From contig NZ_CP096563.1 in NCBI RefSeq assembly GCF_023221595.1, forward strand, positions 1,718,501 to 1,782,500: a DNA stretch of 64,000 bases. Direction: 5' to 3'. The notes under the pieces were generated by a model, which saw only the letters and a program-made list of their open reading frames with translations, did no database searches and was not told the origin of the DNA. A program made the translations under genes and the position numbers. This DNA is from Rhodococcus qingshengii JCM 15477. GTDB taxonomy: Bacteria; Actinomycetota; Actinomycetes; Mycobacteriales; Mycobacteriaceae. Shown piece after piece: positions 19,072 to 28,558 of this stretch (its first letter is position 1; each line of letters begins with the position of its first letter).

Positions 19072-19956
19072 ATGATCGGGGGATCGCAGCGCATGATTCG
19101 TCGGCCGATAGCCGTCGGCCTGTCGACGGCTTCGGTATATCCGGAGAACACGGAAGCAGCATTTCGCTACGCCGCTGATCTCGGATACGACGGTGTCGAA
19201 CTGATGGTGTGGGCCGAATCCGTGAGTCAGGACATCGGTGCTGTTGCCGCCCTCGTTCGCAAGTACGCCATTCCGGTGCAGGCGGTGCATGCGCCGTGTC
19301 TGCTGATTTCGCAGCGCGTGTGGGGTTCCGATCCGGTCGAGAAGCTCGAGCGTTCGGTGCGCACCGCCGAAACCTTGGGAGCGACGACGGTGGTCGTCCA
19401 CCCGCCGTTCCGGTGGCAGCGCAAGTACGCCGAAGGCTTCGCGGAACAGGTTGTCGAACTCGAATCGAAGAGCAGCGTCGTTGTGGCGGTGGAGAACATG
19501 TTCCCCATGCGCGCCGACAGCTTCTTCGGCGGCAAGGACAAGTCCGCGGAGCGTCTGCGTAAACGTGGCGGTCCAGGGGCAGCGTTGTCCGCGTTCAGTC
19601 CGTCGTACGACCCGACCGATTCCGATCATGCTCACTACACACTCGACCTGTCGCACACCGCGACGGCGGGCATGGATGCCCTGGAGTTGGCCTCCCGTAT
19701 GGGCAAGGGGCTCGAGCACCTGCACCTGGCCGACGGTCGCGGGGCGTCGATGGACGAGCACCTGATTCCGGGGCATGGCTCACAGCCGTGCGCGGAGTTG
19801 TGTCAGCAATTGGCTGCGAGCGAATTCAGCGGCCAGGCAGTCATCGAGATCAACACACAGAACGCGCGCACCCGGCGGGAGCGGTCGTCGATGCTGGCGC
19901 AGGCGCTCGCGTTTGCACGCGAGCACCTGGCACGCTCAGCGGTGGCCGGCAAGTAG
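19072..19956 (+). CDS. Sugar phosphate isomerase/epimerase (AP-endonuclease-2 fold)
   Basis: 294-residue TIM-barrel protein of the xylose-isomerase-like family. Metal-ligand stretches are YDGVELMVW, VQAVHAPC, VVVHPPFRW, VVAVENMF, YTLDLSHTAT, LEHLHLADG and QAVIEINTQ. It corresponds to Rv0498. The start may be ATG 19072 or ATG 19093 (MIRRPIAVGLS). It is the last gene of the Ppx-started operon and overlaps the convergent acyltransferase gene by 21 nt. Substrate unknown. Confidence 0.83.
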   Translation: MIGGSQRMIRRPIAVGLSTASVYPENTEAAFRYAADLGYDGVELMVWAESVSQDIGAVAALVRKYAIPVQAVHAPCLLISQRVWGSDPVEKLERSVRTAETLGATTVVVHPPFRWQRKYAEGFAEQVVELESKSSVVVAVENMFPMRADSFFGGKDKSAERLRKRGGPGAALSAFSPSYDPTDSDHAHYTLDLSHTATAGMDALELASRMGKGLEHLHLADGRGASMDEHLIPGHGSQPCAELCQQLAASEFSGQAVIEINTQNARTRRERSSMLAQALAFAREHLARSAVAGK

Positions 19957-21369
19957 CGCAGCTTCGAACTGCGCGCGCACCTTCTCGACGTGTGCGTCGA
20001 GGTCTTTGGTCTCCCAGCCTTCGGTCGAGATGGGATCGAGCACCGAGACATAGACCGGGCCTGGATGGGCGACAAGCGAATTGCGCCACATCCGTTCACC
20101 CGCGTTGTGAATCACCACGGGCACGATCGGCACACCGGCTTGGATCGCCAAGTGGAATCCACCCTTCTTGAAAGGGCCCAGACGTGGCGTCGGAGAACGG
20201 GTGCCCTCCGGAGCTATGACTATCGAGACACCATTCTTCAGCTTGTCGACTGCCGGTTGCAGTGCAGCCTTCGCCTTCGTGGTGTCGGTGCGGTCGATGT
20301 AGGCGACGTCGAGCAGTGCACCGACGGGCATGAACCGCGGATCGCTTGCCGCTTCCTTCTTCGCGACGCCGGTCACGTCACGCTTGATCACGGTGCCCAG
20401 GACCAACATGTCCAGGGAACTCTGATGGTTGAACATGAACACCGCCGGGCGGTGATCCCACACGTTGTGCTCGCCGTCGATCTCGACGTCGATGCCCAGC
20501 AGTGAGAGCGAGATGTCGGGGCCGTACGTGCCGACCAGGTTCGCACCCAGTTGACGGTTCCCGGTGACAATGCCTGCCGACGCACCGAGGGCGGCGGTGG
20601 CAGCAAGCGCGCCCATGGCCGTCGCCGTTCGGATCGTGGAGATCGGTGTTGCGCCTCGTTGCGGTTTACGCAGGCTGACCGAAGGCCAGTGATTGCGCAA
20701 CGCGATCTTGGCCAGACCACGATCGGGATTCAACGCGACAGGTCGACCGACGGCCTCGAGCATGAAGACGTCTTCGACACCGTTGGAGTACGCAAACGCG
20801 TTCTTCAGATCGGCGCCCATCTTCTCGGCATAGCCTGCAAGGGCATTGGCCTTGGCCGGCCCCCACAGTGCGGGCGAAGACAGTTCGCCGGTGAGCATGC
20901 CGTCGACGACTTCGGGTTCGGTGCACAGCACGTCTTCGATGTCGAGATCTTCGGCGACGTACTTGGCCTGGAACGGAGTCGCCGACGTAGCCATCACGAT
21001 CGTGTGGCCGGCTCGCCGGTGTGCCGCCAGTAGCCCGCGGGCTTCCGGGTAGATCATCGCGGCGATTTCCTGCTTGAACAGCCGTCGGCCCCAGTCGTTC
21101 AGTTCCTCGACGGTACGGCCGCCCAAGGCTCGAACGCCGATGTCCATGAGTGCTCCGACGTCAGCACCGCGGAATTGGGTGTCGATCGCGGCACCGGTGG
21201 TGCGCAAGAGTTCGCCGACGCTGATATCCAAGCGTCGCAGGCGGTCTCGGTACACAACGCTGGCCGAGTACCCGCTGATCAAGGTGCCGTCGAGGTCGAA
21301 GGCGGCGATCGTTCCGGGCCCGGGCGGGGCGGCTTCGATGGCGGAGTGCAGACGCTCGAGTCCGGTCAC
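19936..21369 (-). CDS. HAD-IB hydrolase / lysophosphatidic acid acyltransferase fusion
   Basis: 477-residue fusion. Residues 20-220 form an HAD-IB phosphatase domain (nucleophile Asp25 in DLDGT, ATSATPF, and SNGVEDVFML for the acidic pair). After a hydrophobic segment at about 246-270, residues 290-477 form a PlsC acyltransferase with NHQSSLD (His315, Asp320) and APEGTRS (near 387-392). It should acylate 1-acyl-glycerol-3-phosphate to phosphatidate; the HAD half could in principle dephosphorylate a lipid intermediate. The start GTG at 21369 overlaps the plsB stop (GTGA). The order WS/DGAT-PlsB-HAD/PlsC matches M. tuberculosis Rv2484c-Rv2482c-Rv2483c-type content. Confidence 0.9.
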   Translation of the reverse strand: MTGLERLHSAIEAAPPGPGTIAAFDLDGTLISGYSASVVYRDRLRRLDISVGELLRTTGAAIDTQFRGADVGALMDIGVRALGGRTVEELNDWGRRLFKQEIAAMIYPEARGLLAAHRRAGHTIVMATSATPFQAKYVAEDLDIEDVLCTEPEVVDGMLTGELSSPALWGPAKANALAGYAEKMGADLKNAFAYSNGVEDVFMLEAVGRPVALNPDRGLAKIALRNHWPSVSLRKPQRGATPISTIRTATAMGALAATAALGASAGIVTGNRQLGANLVGTYGPDISLSLLGIDVEIDGEHNVWDHRPAVFMFNHQSSLDMLVLGTVIKRDVTGVAKKEAASDPRFMPVGALLDVAYIDRTDTTKAKAALQPAVDKLKNGVSIVIAPEGTRSPTPRLGPFKKGGFHLAIQAGVPIVPVVIHNAGERMWRNSLVAHPGPVYVSVLDPISTEGWETKDLDAHVEKVRAQFEAALLAGHR

Positions 21370-23702
21370 AGTCCTACTTCCTCGTTCGCGGCGGGCGCTC
21401 GGTTTGCTTCTGGAATGGTCACTACCGCAGCGGCGTCCGGTACCGGCATCGCCACCTGATCGAGTCGTGCATGCGCGAGTGCGCGAAGGTGACGCAGGCG
21501 CTCGACCTGAACCTTGATCTCGGCAGCGAATGCCAGGCGCCGGGCCCGGACTCCGTCGTCGTCGACTTCGATCAAGTTACGGTTGCGCGCCAAATTCAGT
21601 GCGGTGGCGAACAACTCACCGGAGACGGATTCGTTGCTGGCGATCTGCTGCCGCAGTCGACGCTGATGTGCGACGTCGATGCAGTTGCTGATGAACGACT
21701 TTTCGTCGAACGATGTCGAAATCGGCGCGAGCACAAGCTGATCGGCGACAACCTGGTACGCCTCGAGGAACGGTTGGAGCACGCGGTGCGCGAGGTACGG
21801 GCGAACCGTCTCGATCATGTGCTCGGTTCGTTTGTCGTCGGCCATGACGGTTTCCCACTCGGGGTCGATCAGCGTCAGCTCGGTCCGCATCTCCTGCTCG
21901 AACGTGTCCCGGTCACTGAAGAAGAACTCGAATTTCAACAAATCTCGGATGCGCTTGGCCTCTGCCCACCCGTCCCCGATGGGGTCCTCGAACCGCTCTT
22001 CGACGGCTGCCTGAAGTACGAGTTCGGTGATGGCACGCACGACAAGAAAGTGAATCGTGTTGTTGCGGTAGAAGGCAGCGACAAGATGCTGGTCCTTGCC
22101 GAGGTAGAAGACCTGCTCGCCGCCCCGATCGAAGCGCTCGAGCACCCCGGAATCGACGTGTGTCTGCAATGCCTTCTCGATGACACGCGGATCGGACAGT
22201 TCGACGTCGCCGGCGATCGGAAGATTTCGCGCGGTGATGTAGCCGAACAGCGGCGTGAGAATCGCGGTGAGTTCACGAACTGTCAACGCCCGGTCTTCGA
22301 TTCCGAGGAACGCCAACATCGCCAGTGAAGACACGGTCACCGGGGTGACCTCGTTGATGCGGTGACACACCTCGATGCCGGCCTTCTGAATGGCGAGGCG
22401 CTGATCGGTTTCCTGGCTGAGTGCGTCCGCGAGTGAGAGCGGCCGGCCGATGGTCACGTGCGCGACACCGTTGCGTTTTCCCTGGGCGCGTACGTAACCC
22501 ACCATCCAGCGCAGGCCTTCCGGTGTCTTCTCGGCGCCGAGCGCCTCGGCAGCCATGGCCCCGACCTCGTAGAGTTGGTCGTAGCTCAGCGCAACCGGGA
22601 CGAGGTACACGTCGGACGCTCCGCTGACCTGAAATGCCTTGGTCAGGTAGGTCAGGAGACCGAAGCGCGGCGGGCGTAGTTTCCCGGTACGTCCGCGTCC
22701 ACCTTCGATGTACCACTCCAGATTGAAGCGCTTGGTCAGCAGATAGCGCATGTACTCGTGCATCGACCACTTGTAGACCTCGTCGTTGCCGATGCTTCGA
22801 CGAATGAAGACGGTGCCGCTGCGCTTGAGGATCGAGCCCATGGGCCAGAAACTGATGTTGAGGCCGCCCATGACGTGATTGAGCGGCAAGCCGTTCGCGA
22901 TCAACGCCGGACGCAGGACGAGGGGATCGAGGTACGAACGGTGACTGGGGAGGAAGACCAGTGAGTGTTCCTTGTTCAGCTCACGGAGTTCCTCGAAGCG
23001 GCTCGTGTCCACGTCCAGCTTGTAGGCGCGAGCGAAGTAGCGGCCCAGGCGATCCCACACCGCGATGGCTTGGCGACTCTGGGTGGCAACCATTTCTTCG
23101 AGAGCTTCACGTGCGCGGCGATCGACTTCGGCGACGGCGATGTTCAACCGGTCGGCCAAAGCCATGACCTCGGTGGCGAATCGGCGGGTGTCGGTGATCT
23201 CGTCGACGACGAACCGTGACACCTTGTACTGGCCACCCAGTAGGCCCAATTCGGCTCGTTCGAGTGCCAGAGCGGCCTGCCGTCGGATGAACTCCGGTAG
23301 CGAACCGCCACCGCTCTTTTCGAGGCGACGCTCGAGATCGCTCAGTGGTGCGGGTTCACCTTCGATGACCTGGCACCGAGAGGGGTCGGTGCGCAGGGTT
23401 CTGCGTTGTGCACCGCGTCCGGGGTGGAGAGGATCGCGTGGTGCCAGCGCATCACGTAGTCGCACCGCGACGTTGTGCTTGGTATGGGTGTCCGGAATCC
23501 ACACCACGCGAAGCGGTGCGAGCATCGGGTCGTCGGTCCGTGCCGCCAGTTCTGCCAGGGTCTTGTCGGTGATGTTGACGGTGACCGGCCGAGTTTCGGA
23601 TGAGCTTGCCTTGTCGGCAAGCCACTTTCGCAGCACGCCGGCTTCGGCCTCTGTCATGGTTTCGGTGAGGTACACGCGCGGGTTGGTCGTGTTCTCGCTC
23701 AT
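21366..23702 (-). CDS. plsB: Glycerol-3-phosphate 1-O-acyltransferase PlsB
   Basis: 778-residue PlsB, close to the E. coli length of about 800. It transfers an acyl group to sn-glycerol 3-phosphate, the first step of glycerolipid synthesis. Block I is PSHRSYLDPL, followed by GGLNISFWPMG, the FIRRS block, the IEGGRGRTGKLR block and VPVALSYDQLYE. It is probably membrane-associated. It sits between a WS/DGAT gene (3-nt gap upstream) and the PlsC fusion (GTGA overlap), so the three are one transcript leading from glycerol phosphate to triacylglycerol. Confidence 0.95.
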   Translation of the reverse strand: MSENTTNPRVYLTETMTEAEAGVLRKWLADKASSSETRPVTVNITDKTLAELAARTDDPMLAPLRVVWIPDTHTKHNVAVRLRDALAPRDPLHPGRGAQRRTLRTDPSRCQVIEGEPAPLSDLERRLEKSGGGSLPEFIRRQAALALERAELGLLGGQYKVSRFVVDEITDTRRFATEVMALADRLNIAVAEVDRRAREALEEMVATQSRQAIAVWDRLGRYFARAYKLDVDTSRFEELRELNKEHSLVFLPSHRSYLDPLVLRPALIANGLPLNHVMGGLNISFWPMGSILKRSGTVFIRRSIGNDEVYKWSMHEYMRYLLTKRFNLEWYIEGGRGRTGKLRPPRFGLLTYLTKAFQVSGASDVYLVPVALSYDQLYEVGAMAAEALGAEKTPEGLRWMVGYVRAQGKRNGVAHVTIGRPLSLADALSQETDQRLAIQKAGIEVCHRINEVTPVTVSSLAMLAFLGIEDRALTVRELTAILTPLFGYITARNLPIAGDVELSDPRVIEKALQTHVDSGVLERFDRGGEQVFYLGKDQHLVAAFYRNNTIHFLVVRAITELVLQAAVEERFEDPIGDGWAEAKRIRDLLKFEFFFSDRDTFEQEMRTELTLIDPEWETVMADDKRTEHMIETVRPYLAHRVLQPFLEAYQVVADQLVLAPISTSFDEKSFISNCIDVAHQRRLRQQIASNESVSGELFATALNLARNRNLIEVDDDGVRARRLAFAAEIKVQVERLRHLRALAHARLDQVAMPVPDAAAVVTIPEANRAPAANEEVGL

Positions 23703-23705
23703 GAC

Positions 23706-25172
23706 TCACGCACCTTCCGTTGTGACTCCGAGAGCGACGATCTCGTCCAGGCTCTCCTGCAAGCACTGCATCAGCAGCGCGGGTTTTGTGATCGCAGCGG
23801 TGTCGAGATTGATTCCGATACAGCACACCCCGACGTGGGAGACCAGTGTCGCCATTGCCGCGCAACCGGGCGCCGGGCCGAACGGGAACATCCGCTCGAT
23901 CTTCGCTCCGGCGAGATAGACCGGTACCGGTACGCCGGCGACGTTGCTGGCCTGCAGGTCCAGTCCTGTCGACTGGGACAGATACCAGTTCGCGAGTAGA
24001 TAGTTCGGCAGGCGAGCGAGGATCGGGGCGGCGACGTCGATAGCGTCCAACGCCGGTTCCTCACGCAGACTCAGAACGATCTCTCGCACCTGCCTGATGC
24101 GTTTGGCCGGATCCGTTTCGGAGACCGGGCCGTTGAAGCGAACGGCTGCAAACCGGTTGCCGCCGTTGGCGTCTGCGCCCGTACGCATGCTGATCGGCAT
24201 ACCCATCGGAATGCTGTCGACGGATTGTCCGAAGGCTTCGTGGTAGCGATGGAAGCCGCCGAGCAAAGCGGCGACGTACGCGTCGTTGAGTGAGCCGCCG
24301 GCAGCTTTTGCTCCGGCCTTGAGCTCGGGAACACCCACTTCGAGAGTTCCGAACCACCGTCCGAGACCACGATCGTGGAGCAGAGGGGAACCGGAACGAG
24401 CTGGGGGAGTGACGATCTTGCGGAGTGAATTGGCGTAACCGAGGACCTCGGAAGCTGTCGTGATCGGACTCGAGATTGCCGTGGTCGCAACATTGGTGGC
24501 ACCGCGGACCAGCTTGGCGATACGCGAGGGCGCACGCCGGATCTCGCTGACGACCTCCTCGCCGAAGGCGCCCACCGATGACAGATGCTCAGGAGCAGGC
24601 GGTGTGCGGTCGGGCTTGTTCGGAGTGGGGTCCGGGCGTCTGCTGTGCAGGAGCGTCATCATCTGGATGCCGCCCATGCCGTCGGTGATGGAGTGGTGAG
24701 TCTTGACCACGAACACGGCGCGACCGTCGTCGAGACCTTCGATGAGCAGCGCGCTCCACGGCGGTCGAGCCTTGTCGAATGGTTCCGTCGCAAGGTGACG
24801 ACACATGCGCAGTGCGTGATCGAAGTCCGCCGGTGCAGGTAAGCGGACGCGTCGTAGGTGGTAGCCGATGTCGAACTCGGGATCGACGGACCACACCGGA
24901 TTGCCCAGCTGCATTGCCGGTTCCACTGCTCGCATACGAATACGCGGAACCACGTGCGATGCCCACTCGACTGCGTCGAGAAGTCGATCCCAGTCCGGGG
25001 CACGATCGAGAACCTCCACCGCAACGATCGGTGAGCGCAGTTGCGGCTGCGCCTCTTCCATCCGCCACATTCCAGTCTCGAAGTCGGACATCGTGCGGTT
25101 CGCCCCCCAGGCGACCGCGGAAAGGTCGACGTCGACCGCGCTAGGAGGAACAAATGGATTGCTGTTGGCCAT
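23706..25172 (-). CDS. Wax ester synthase/diacylglycerol acyltransferase (WS/DGAT)
   Basis: 488-residue WS/DGAT enzyme making triacylglycerol or wax ester from acyl-CoA. The active-site motif HHSITDG (His159, His160, Asp164, Gly165) is intact; NDAYVAALLGGFHRY and SNVAGVPVPVYLAG match the other conserved blocks. It is first of the glycerolipid operon with plsB and the PlsC fusion. No strong Shine-Dalgarno precedes the ATG at 25172. Rhodococci carry many atf paralogues; linkage to plsB/plsC makes this one a likely partner for de novo TAG storage. Confidence 0.93.
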   Translation of the reverse strand: MANSNPFVPPSAVDVDLSAVAWGANRTMSDFETGMWRMEEAQPQLRSPIVAVEVLDRAPDWDRLLDAVEWASHVVPRIRMRAVEPAMQLGNPVWSVDPEFDIGYHLRRVRLPAPADFDHALRMCRHLATEPFDKARPPWSALLIEGLDDGRAVFVVKTHHSITDGMGGIQMMTLLHSRRPDPTPNKPDRTPPAPEHLSSVGAFGEEVVSEIRRAPSRIAKLVRGATNVATTAISSPITTASEVLGYANSLRKIVTPPARSGSPLLHDRGLGRWFGTLEVGVPELKAGAKAAGGSLNDAYVAALLGGFHRYHEAFGQSVDSIPMGMPISMRTGADANGGNRFAAVRFNGPVSETDPAKRIRQVREIVLSLREEPALDAIDVAAPILARLPNYLLANWYLSQSTGLDLQASNVAGVPVPVYLAGAKIERMFPFGPAPGCAAMATLVSHVGVCCIGINLDTAAITKPALLMQCLQESLDEIVALGVTTEGA

Positions 25173-25327
25173 ACGTCAAGAACTCCCTCGGTCTGCGGAT
25201 CCACCCCGCGCATCTCTGCTTCTAAGTGTGGACCCGCGACCGTGGGCGCGTCCCGGTTTCGGTGTCAGCCGACAGGTGTGACGTTCGTCAGTTAAGGGCT
25301 AATCGGACATGCCGGGAAGTTCAGTGC

Positions 25328-25951
25328 TCAAGAAGTGACGCCGACGGCTTTCAGGGCTATCTCGCGGTAGAGAACACTGACTTCGCGCGGAGTCTGCGGT
25401 CCGTCGAGTCGATACCAGAGGACGACGGACTGACACATTCCCAGTAGCGCACGGCCCGTTCCGGTGATGTCCGGGACCGTGAACTCACCGCTCTCGACGC
25501 CTGCCGTCAGTACGTCGACGAGTAGGTTCTCGAGCTTCTTTCGCTTGGCGGCGTAGCTCTTTCGTTCCGCGTCCTCGAGGTATCGCAGTTCGGAATCGAG
25601 GAAGGCTATGTCGGAGCGACTGGTCATGTGCAGAACACACGCCTCGACGAGATTGCCGAACTGTGCCGTCGGCGACGGTCCGGCAGCGTCGACCGCAGCG
25701 CTCGCGCGTGCGGTGACGTTCTCGATGCCCGGTTCCATCAGCGCGACGAGGATGCCCTGTTTGTTGCCGTGGTGGTAATACAGCGTCGGCACGGTGACAC
25801 CGGCACGTTTTGCGATGTCACGAACCGACGCTCCGTGGTAACCGAGTTCGTGGAACACCTCGAGTGCGGCGGTGAGCAGGGGAGTCAGCGTCAGTGGTTC
25901 CACGATGCGCCACTGTTCGTCGGGCTGAGCCTCCGACTGCAAATCCGTCAT
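25328..25951 (-). CDS. TetR-family regulator
   Basis: 207 residues. The TetR HTH lies at about residues 30-70 (EVFHELGYHGASVRDIAKRA, then GVTVPTLYYHHGNKQGILVAL), followed by an alpha-helical ligand domain. It is transcribed in the same direction as the glycerolipid operon, 155 nt upstream of it, and diverges from the MerR-thioesterase operon. Plausible targets are the lipid operon and itself; an acyl-CoA ligand is a guess. Confidence 0.88.
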   Translation of the reverse strand: MTDLQSEAQPDEQWRIVEPLTLTPLLTAALEVFHELGYHGASVRDIAKRAGVTVPTLYYHHGNKQGILVALMEPGIENVTARASAAVDAAGPSPTAQFGNLVEACVLHMTSRSDIAFLDSELRYLEDAERKSYAAKRKKLENLLVDVLTAGVESGEFTVPDITGTGRALLGMCQSVVLWYRLDGPQTPREVSVLYREIALKAVGVTS

Positions 25952-26050
25952 TCCGCCTGTTCGCTCCGTTCGGAAATTTCTGGTGGTGTGCGCAAAGAAG
26001 GTTCAACCCTAGCGCAAGGCGTGTCCTCCTTACCGATGCTCGGCCCCCAT

Positions 26051-26069
26051 TGGATAGCATCACTATCCA
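26051..26069 (+). promoter_or_regulatory. Candidate MerR operator
   Basis: TGGATAG-CATCA-CTATCCA, a perfect 7-bp inverted repeat with a 5-nt spacer. It begins inside a TTGGAT -35-like element (26050-26055) and ends just before a TAATGG -10-like element (26071-26076). Operators between -35 and -10 are the hallmark of MerR regulation. It lies 33 nt upstream of the MerR start. Confidence 0.6.
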
Positions 26070-26101
26070 GTAATGGGTCGAGCGAGTTGGACGGAGGAGC
26101 G

Positions 26102-26740
26102 GTGAAGGTTTCCGAACTGGCCGCACAGTCCGGCGTTGCACTGGCCACTATCAAGTACTACCTCCGTGAAGGTCTGCTGATGCCGGGTGAGCCGACCAGC
26201 GCAACGGGAGCGAGGTACGGCGAACAGCACGTCCGGCGACTCGCGTTGATCAGGGCCCTGGCCGGGGCGGGACTCGCGATTCCACGGATTCGCGCGGTGC
26301 TCGAACTGGTGGACACTGACGAGCGATCCGAATTCGAGACTTTCGGCCGCGCAATCGCGCAACTACCCCCGTACGTCGAACCTGAACCGGATCCAGAGTT
26401 CCCCAGAGCTCGCAAGGTTCTGGAGTTTCTCGGTCAGGTTTTCGAGCCGAGGTACGTGGCGGTCGCGCACCTCGAGCGGGCACTGATCGGCCTCGAGGAT
26501 GCAGGACTGAGTCTCTCGGACGAGCGCCTGCGCGCCTACGGCGACCACATCCGAGGGATTGCCGAAGTGGAAATCGAGCTGATGCCTACCAGTTCGACCG
26601 AGGACGGCATTCGCTATGCGGTCCTCGGAACCGCCATGTACGAACCCGTCCTGACAGCTTTGCGACGCCTGGCGCACCAAGATTTGGCCGCACGACATTT
26701 CCCGCAACACCGAGAAAGCACCGAACAGGAAAATCGATGA
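26102..26740 (+). CDS. MerR-family regulator
   Basis: 212 residues. The N-terminal MerR winged helix is clear (KVSELAAQSGVALATIKYYL, then REGLLMPGEPTSATGARYG), with a long effector region lacking the conserved metal-binding cysteines, so it probably senses an organic ligand. GTG at 26102 is chosen because GGAGGAG precedes it; the reading frame is open far upstream without similarity. The stop overlaps the thioesterase ATG (ATGA), so the regulator and enzyme form an operon, probably controlled by the 19-bp palindrome upstream. Confidence 0.88.
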   Translation: MKVSELAAQSGVALATIKYYLREGLLMPGEPTSATGARYGEQHVRRLALIRALAGAGLAIPRIRAVLELVDTDERSEFETFGRAIAQLPPYVEPEPDPEFPRARKVLEFLGQVFEPRYVAVAHLERALIGLEDAGLSLSDERLRAYGDHIRGIAEVEIELMPTSSTEDGIRYAVLGTAMYEPVLTALRRLAHQDLAARHFPQHRESTEQENR

Positions 26741-27582
26741 GCACCAGTCCCTTTCAAGATCTCAATCGCCTCACCTCGCTCGGCGACGGGCGATACACCG
26801 CAACGATCGATTCGATCTGGACCATCGGGCCGAAAGTGCACGGCGGTTCCATGATGGCTGTGTGCGCCGCGGCCGCGCGTCGATGTCTGCGAGACGGCGC
26901 AGGTGAGAACGACTCGCTTCTGAAGATGCAGCCACTCGCGGTGAGCGCCAACTATCTGTCAGCCCCAGATCCGGGTGAAGTCGAACTGGAGGTGATCGTC
27001 CGAAAGCAGGGACGCCAGGTCGCGTTGTTCGACGTCGAGTTGAGCCAGGCGGGCCGCAGCGCTGTTCGCGCGGCGGTCACGCTCGGATTCCCCGATGACG
27101 GCGACCCCACCTTCGTCACGGCCTCGTCGATCGACGACATGTCACCGGAACCGCCGGAGAGTGCGGTGGCAGTCATCGGCGATCACCCGATGGCGCAGGT
27201 CGTGCATGTCGGTCAGGGTTGCGACATGCGAATCGACACCACCTCGGCGCACTTCCTGACCGGCAGCCAAGGCGAGGCCGAGGTCAGGATGTGGGTCCGT
27301 CCTCGACCCGAGGACGAAAACGACCTCGACACCGCTGTGCTGTTCGCGATCATGGCGGGTGACATCAGCGCGCCGGTGACGATGAACCGCGGCCTGTTCG
27401 GGTGGGCGCCGACCGTGCAGTTGACGACGTACCTGCGCCGCCTGCCGACGCCGGGATGGCTTCGCGTGCGGGCGAGCTCGGATGTTCTGGGCAGCACGTG
27501 GTTCGAAGAGGATCATGCTGTTCTCGATTCGACGGGCGCAGTCGTCGTCCAGAGTCGTCAATTGGCGATGATGCCCCGCTAG
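26737..27582 (+). CDS. Acyl-CoA thioesterase (double hotdog, TesB-like)
   Basis: 281 residues with two hotdog repeats: an N-terminal half around VHGGSMMAVCAAAARRCL and a C-terminal half around LFAIMAGDISAPVTM, then WAPTVQLTTYLRRLPTPGWL and SRQLAMMPR. It would hydrolyse acyl-CoA to free acid. It is translationally coupled to the MerR gene. With the adjacent TetR and the WS/DGAT operon it places acyl-CoA turnover and storage under neighbouring regulators. Confidence 0.82.
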   Translation: MSTSPFQDLNRLTSLGDGRYTATIDSIWTIGPKVHGGSMMAVCAAAARRCLRDGAGENDSLLKMQPLAVSANYLSAPDPGEVELEVIVRKQGRQVALFDVELSQAGRSAVRAAVTLGFPDDGDPTFVTASSIDDMSPEPPESAVAVIGDHPMAQVVHVGQGCDMRIDTTSAHFLTGSQGEAEVRMWVRPRPEDENDLDTAVLFAIMAGDISAPVTMNRGLFGWAPTVQLTTYLRRLPTPGWLRVRASSDVLGSTWFEEDHAVLDSTGAVVVQSRQLAMMPR

Positions 27583-27616
27583 GGTCGATCGCTGCGGTCG
27601 TGGCAGGCTGTTCGCC

Positions 27617-28432
27617 ATGACAAGAATTGCGATTATCGGTGGCGGCAAGATCGGCGAGGCGCTGATCTCCGGGCTGTTGCAGGCCGGCCACGCCATCAAG
27701 GATCTGGTCGTCGCCGAGCAATATCAGCCTCGCGCAGACGAATTGATCGCCGAATACTCCATCCGCGTCAGCACGGTCGCCGATGCCGCCGAGGGTGCGG
27801 ACGTCATCGTCATCGCGGTGAAGCCGAACGACGTCGAGTCAGCGCTCACGGCGTTGACGAAGGTCGATCTGGACGGCGACCTCGAACAATTGATCGTTTC
27901 CCTTGCGGCGGGAATCCCCACGGGATTCTTCGAAACGCGTCTGCCCGCAGGGTTCCCGGTCATCCGCGTCATGCCGAACACCCCCATGTTGGTCGGGGAG
28001 GGCGTGAGCGTGCTCTCGCCCGGACGGCACGTCAAGGCCGAGCATCTCGAGCTCGTACGCGGCATCCTCGGCAGCGTCGGCAAGGTGGTCACGGTTCCCG
28101 AATCGCAGATCGACGCGGTCACGGCTGTCTCCGGTTCCGGCCCGGCCTACTTCTTTCTGGTCGCCGAAGCGATGATCGACGCGGGAGTCGGTCTCGGCCT
28201 GACGCGCCCGGTCGCTACCGAATTGGTGGTGCAGACGATGGTCGGTTCCGCAGCGATGCTCGATCGCACCGGCGACAGCGCGACGGATCTTCGCGCCGCG
28301 GTGACGTCACCGGGCGGAACGACGGCTGCGGCACTGCGTCAGCTCGAAGCGGGCGGCCTGCGGACGGCGTTCTTCGATGCCTTGGATGCCGCCAAGTCGC
28401 GCTCGGCCGCGATGGGTGCAGCTGCGGATTAG
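27617..28432 (+). CDS. proC: Pyrroline-5-carboxylate reductase
   Basis: 271 residues. Reduces 1-pyrroline-5-carboxylate to proline with NAD(P)H. The Rossmann motif IGGGKIGEALISGLL opens the protein; VRVMPNTPMLVGEG and the signature region AVSGSGPAYFF, then DLRAAVTSPGGTTAAAL, are complete. Corresponds to Rv0500. Begins 34 nt after the thioesterase gene. Confidence 0.95.
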   Translation: MTRIAIIGGGKIGEALISGLLQAGHAIKDLVVAEQYQPRADELIAEYSIRVSTVADAAEGADVIVIAVKPNDVESALTALTKVDLDGDLEQLIVSLAAGIPTGFFETRLPAGFPVIRVMPNTPMLVGEGVSVLSPGRHVKAEHLELVRGILGSVGKVVTVPESQIDAVTAVSGSGPAYFFLVAEAMIDAGVGLGLTRPVATELVVQTMVGSAAMLDRTGDSATDLRAAVTSPGGTTAAALRQLEAGGLRTAFFDALDAAKSRSAAMGAAAD

Positions 28433-28558
28433 TCGTCCGTTTAGCCACACCCGTCGCTTTAACCCCACCAGTGCAGCTAAGCTCGACTTAGTACGTACGT
28501 GTCTGTTCCGCCGGAGGGGAAGCCGGCGGCGCGAGTCGTGCTGGAGGTATGTGGATTA

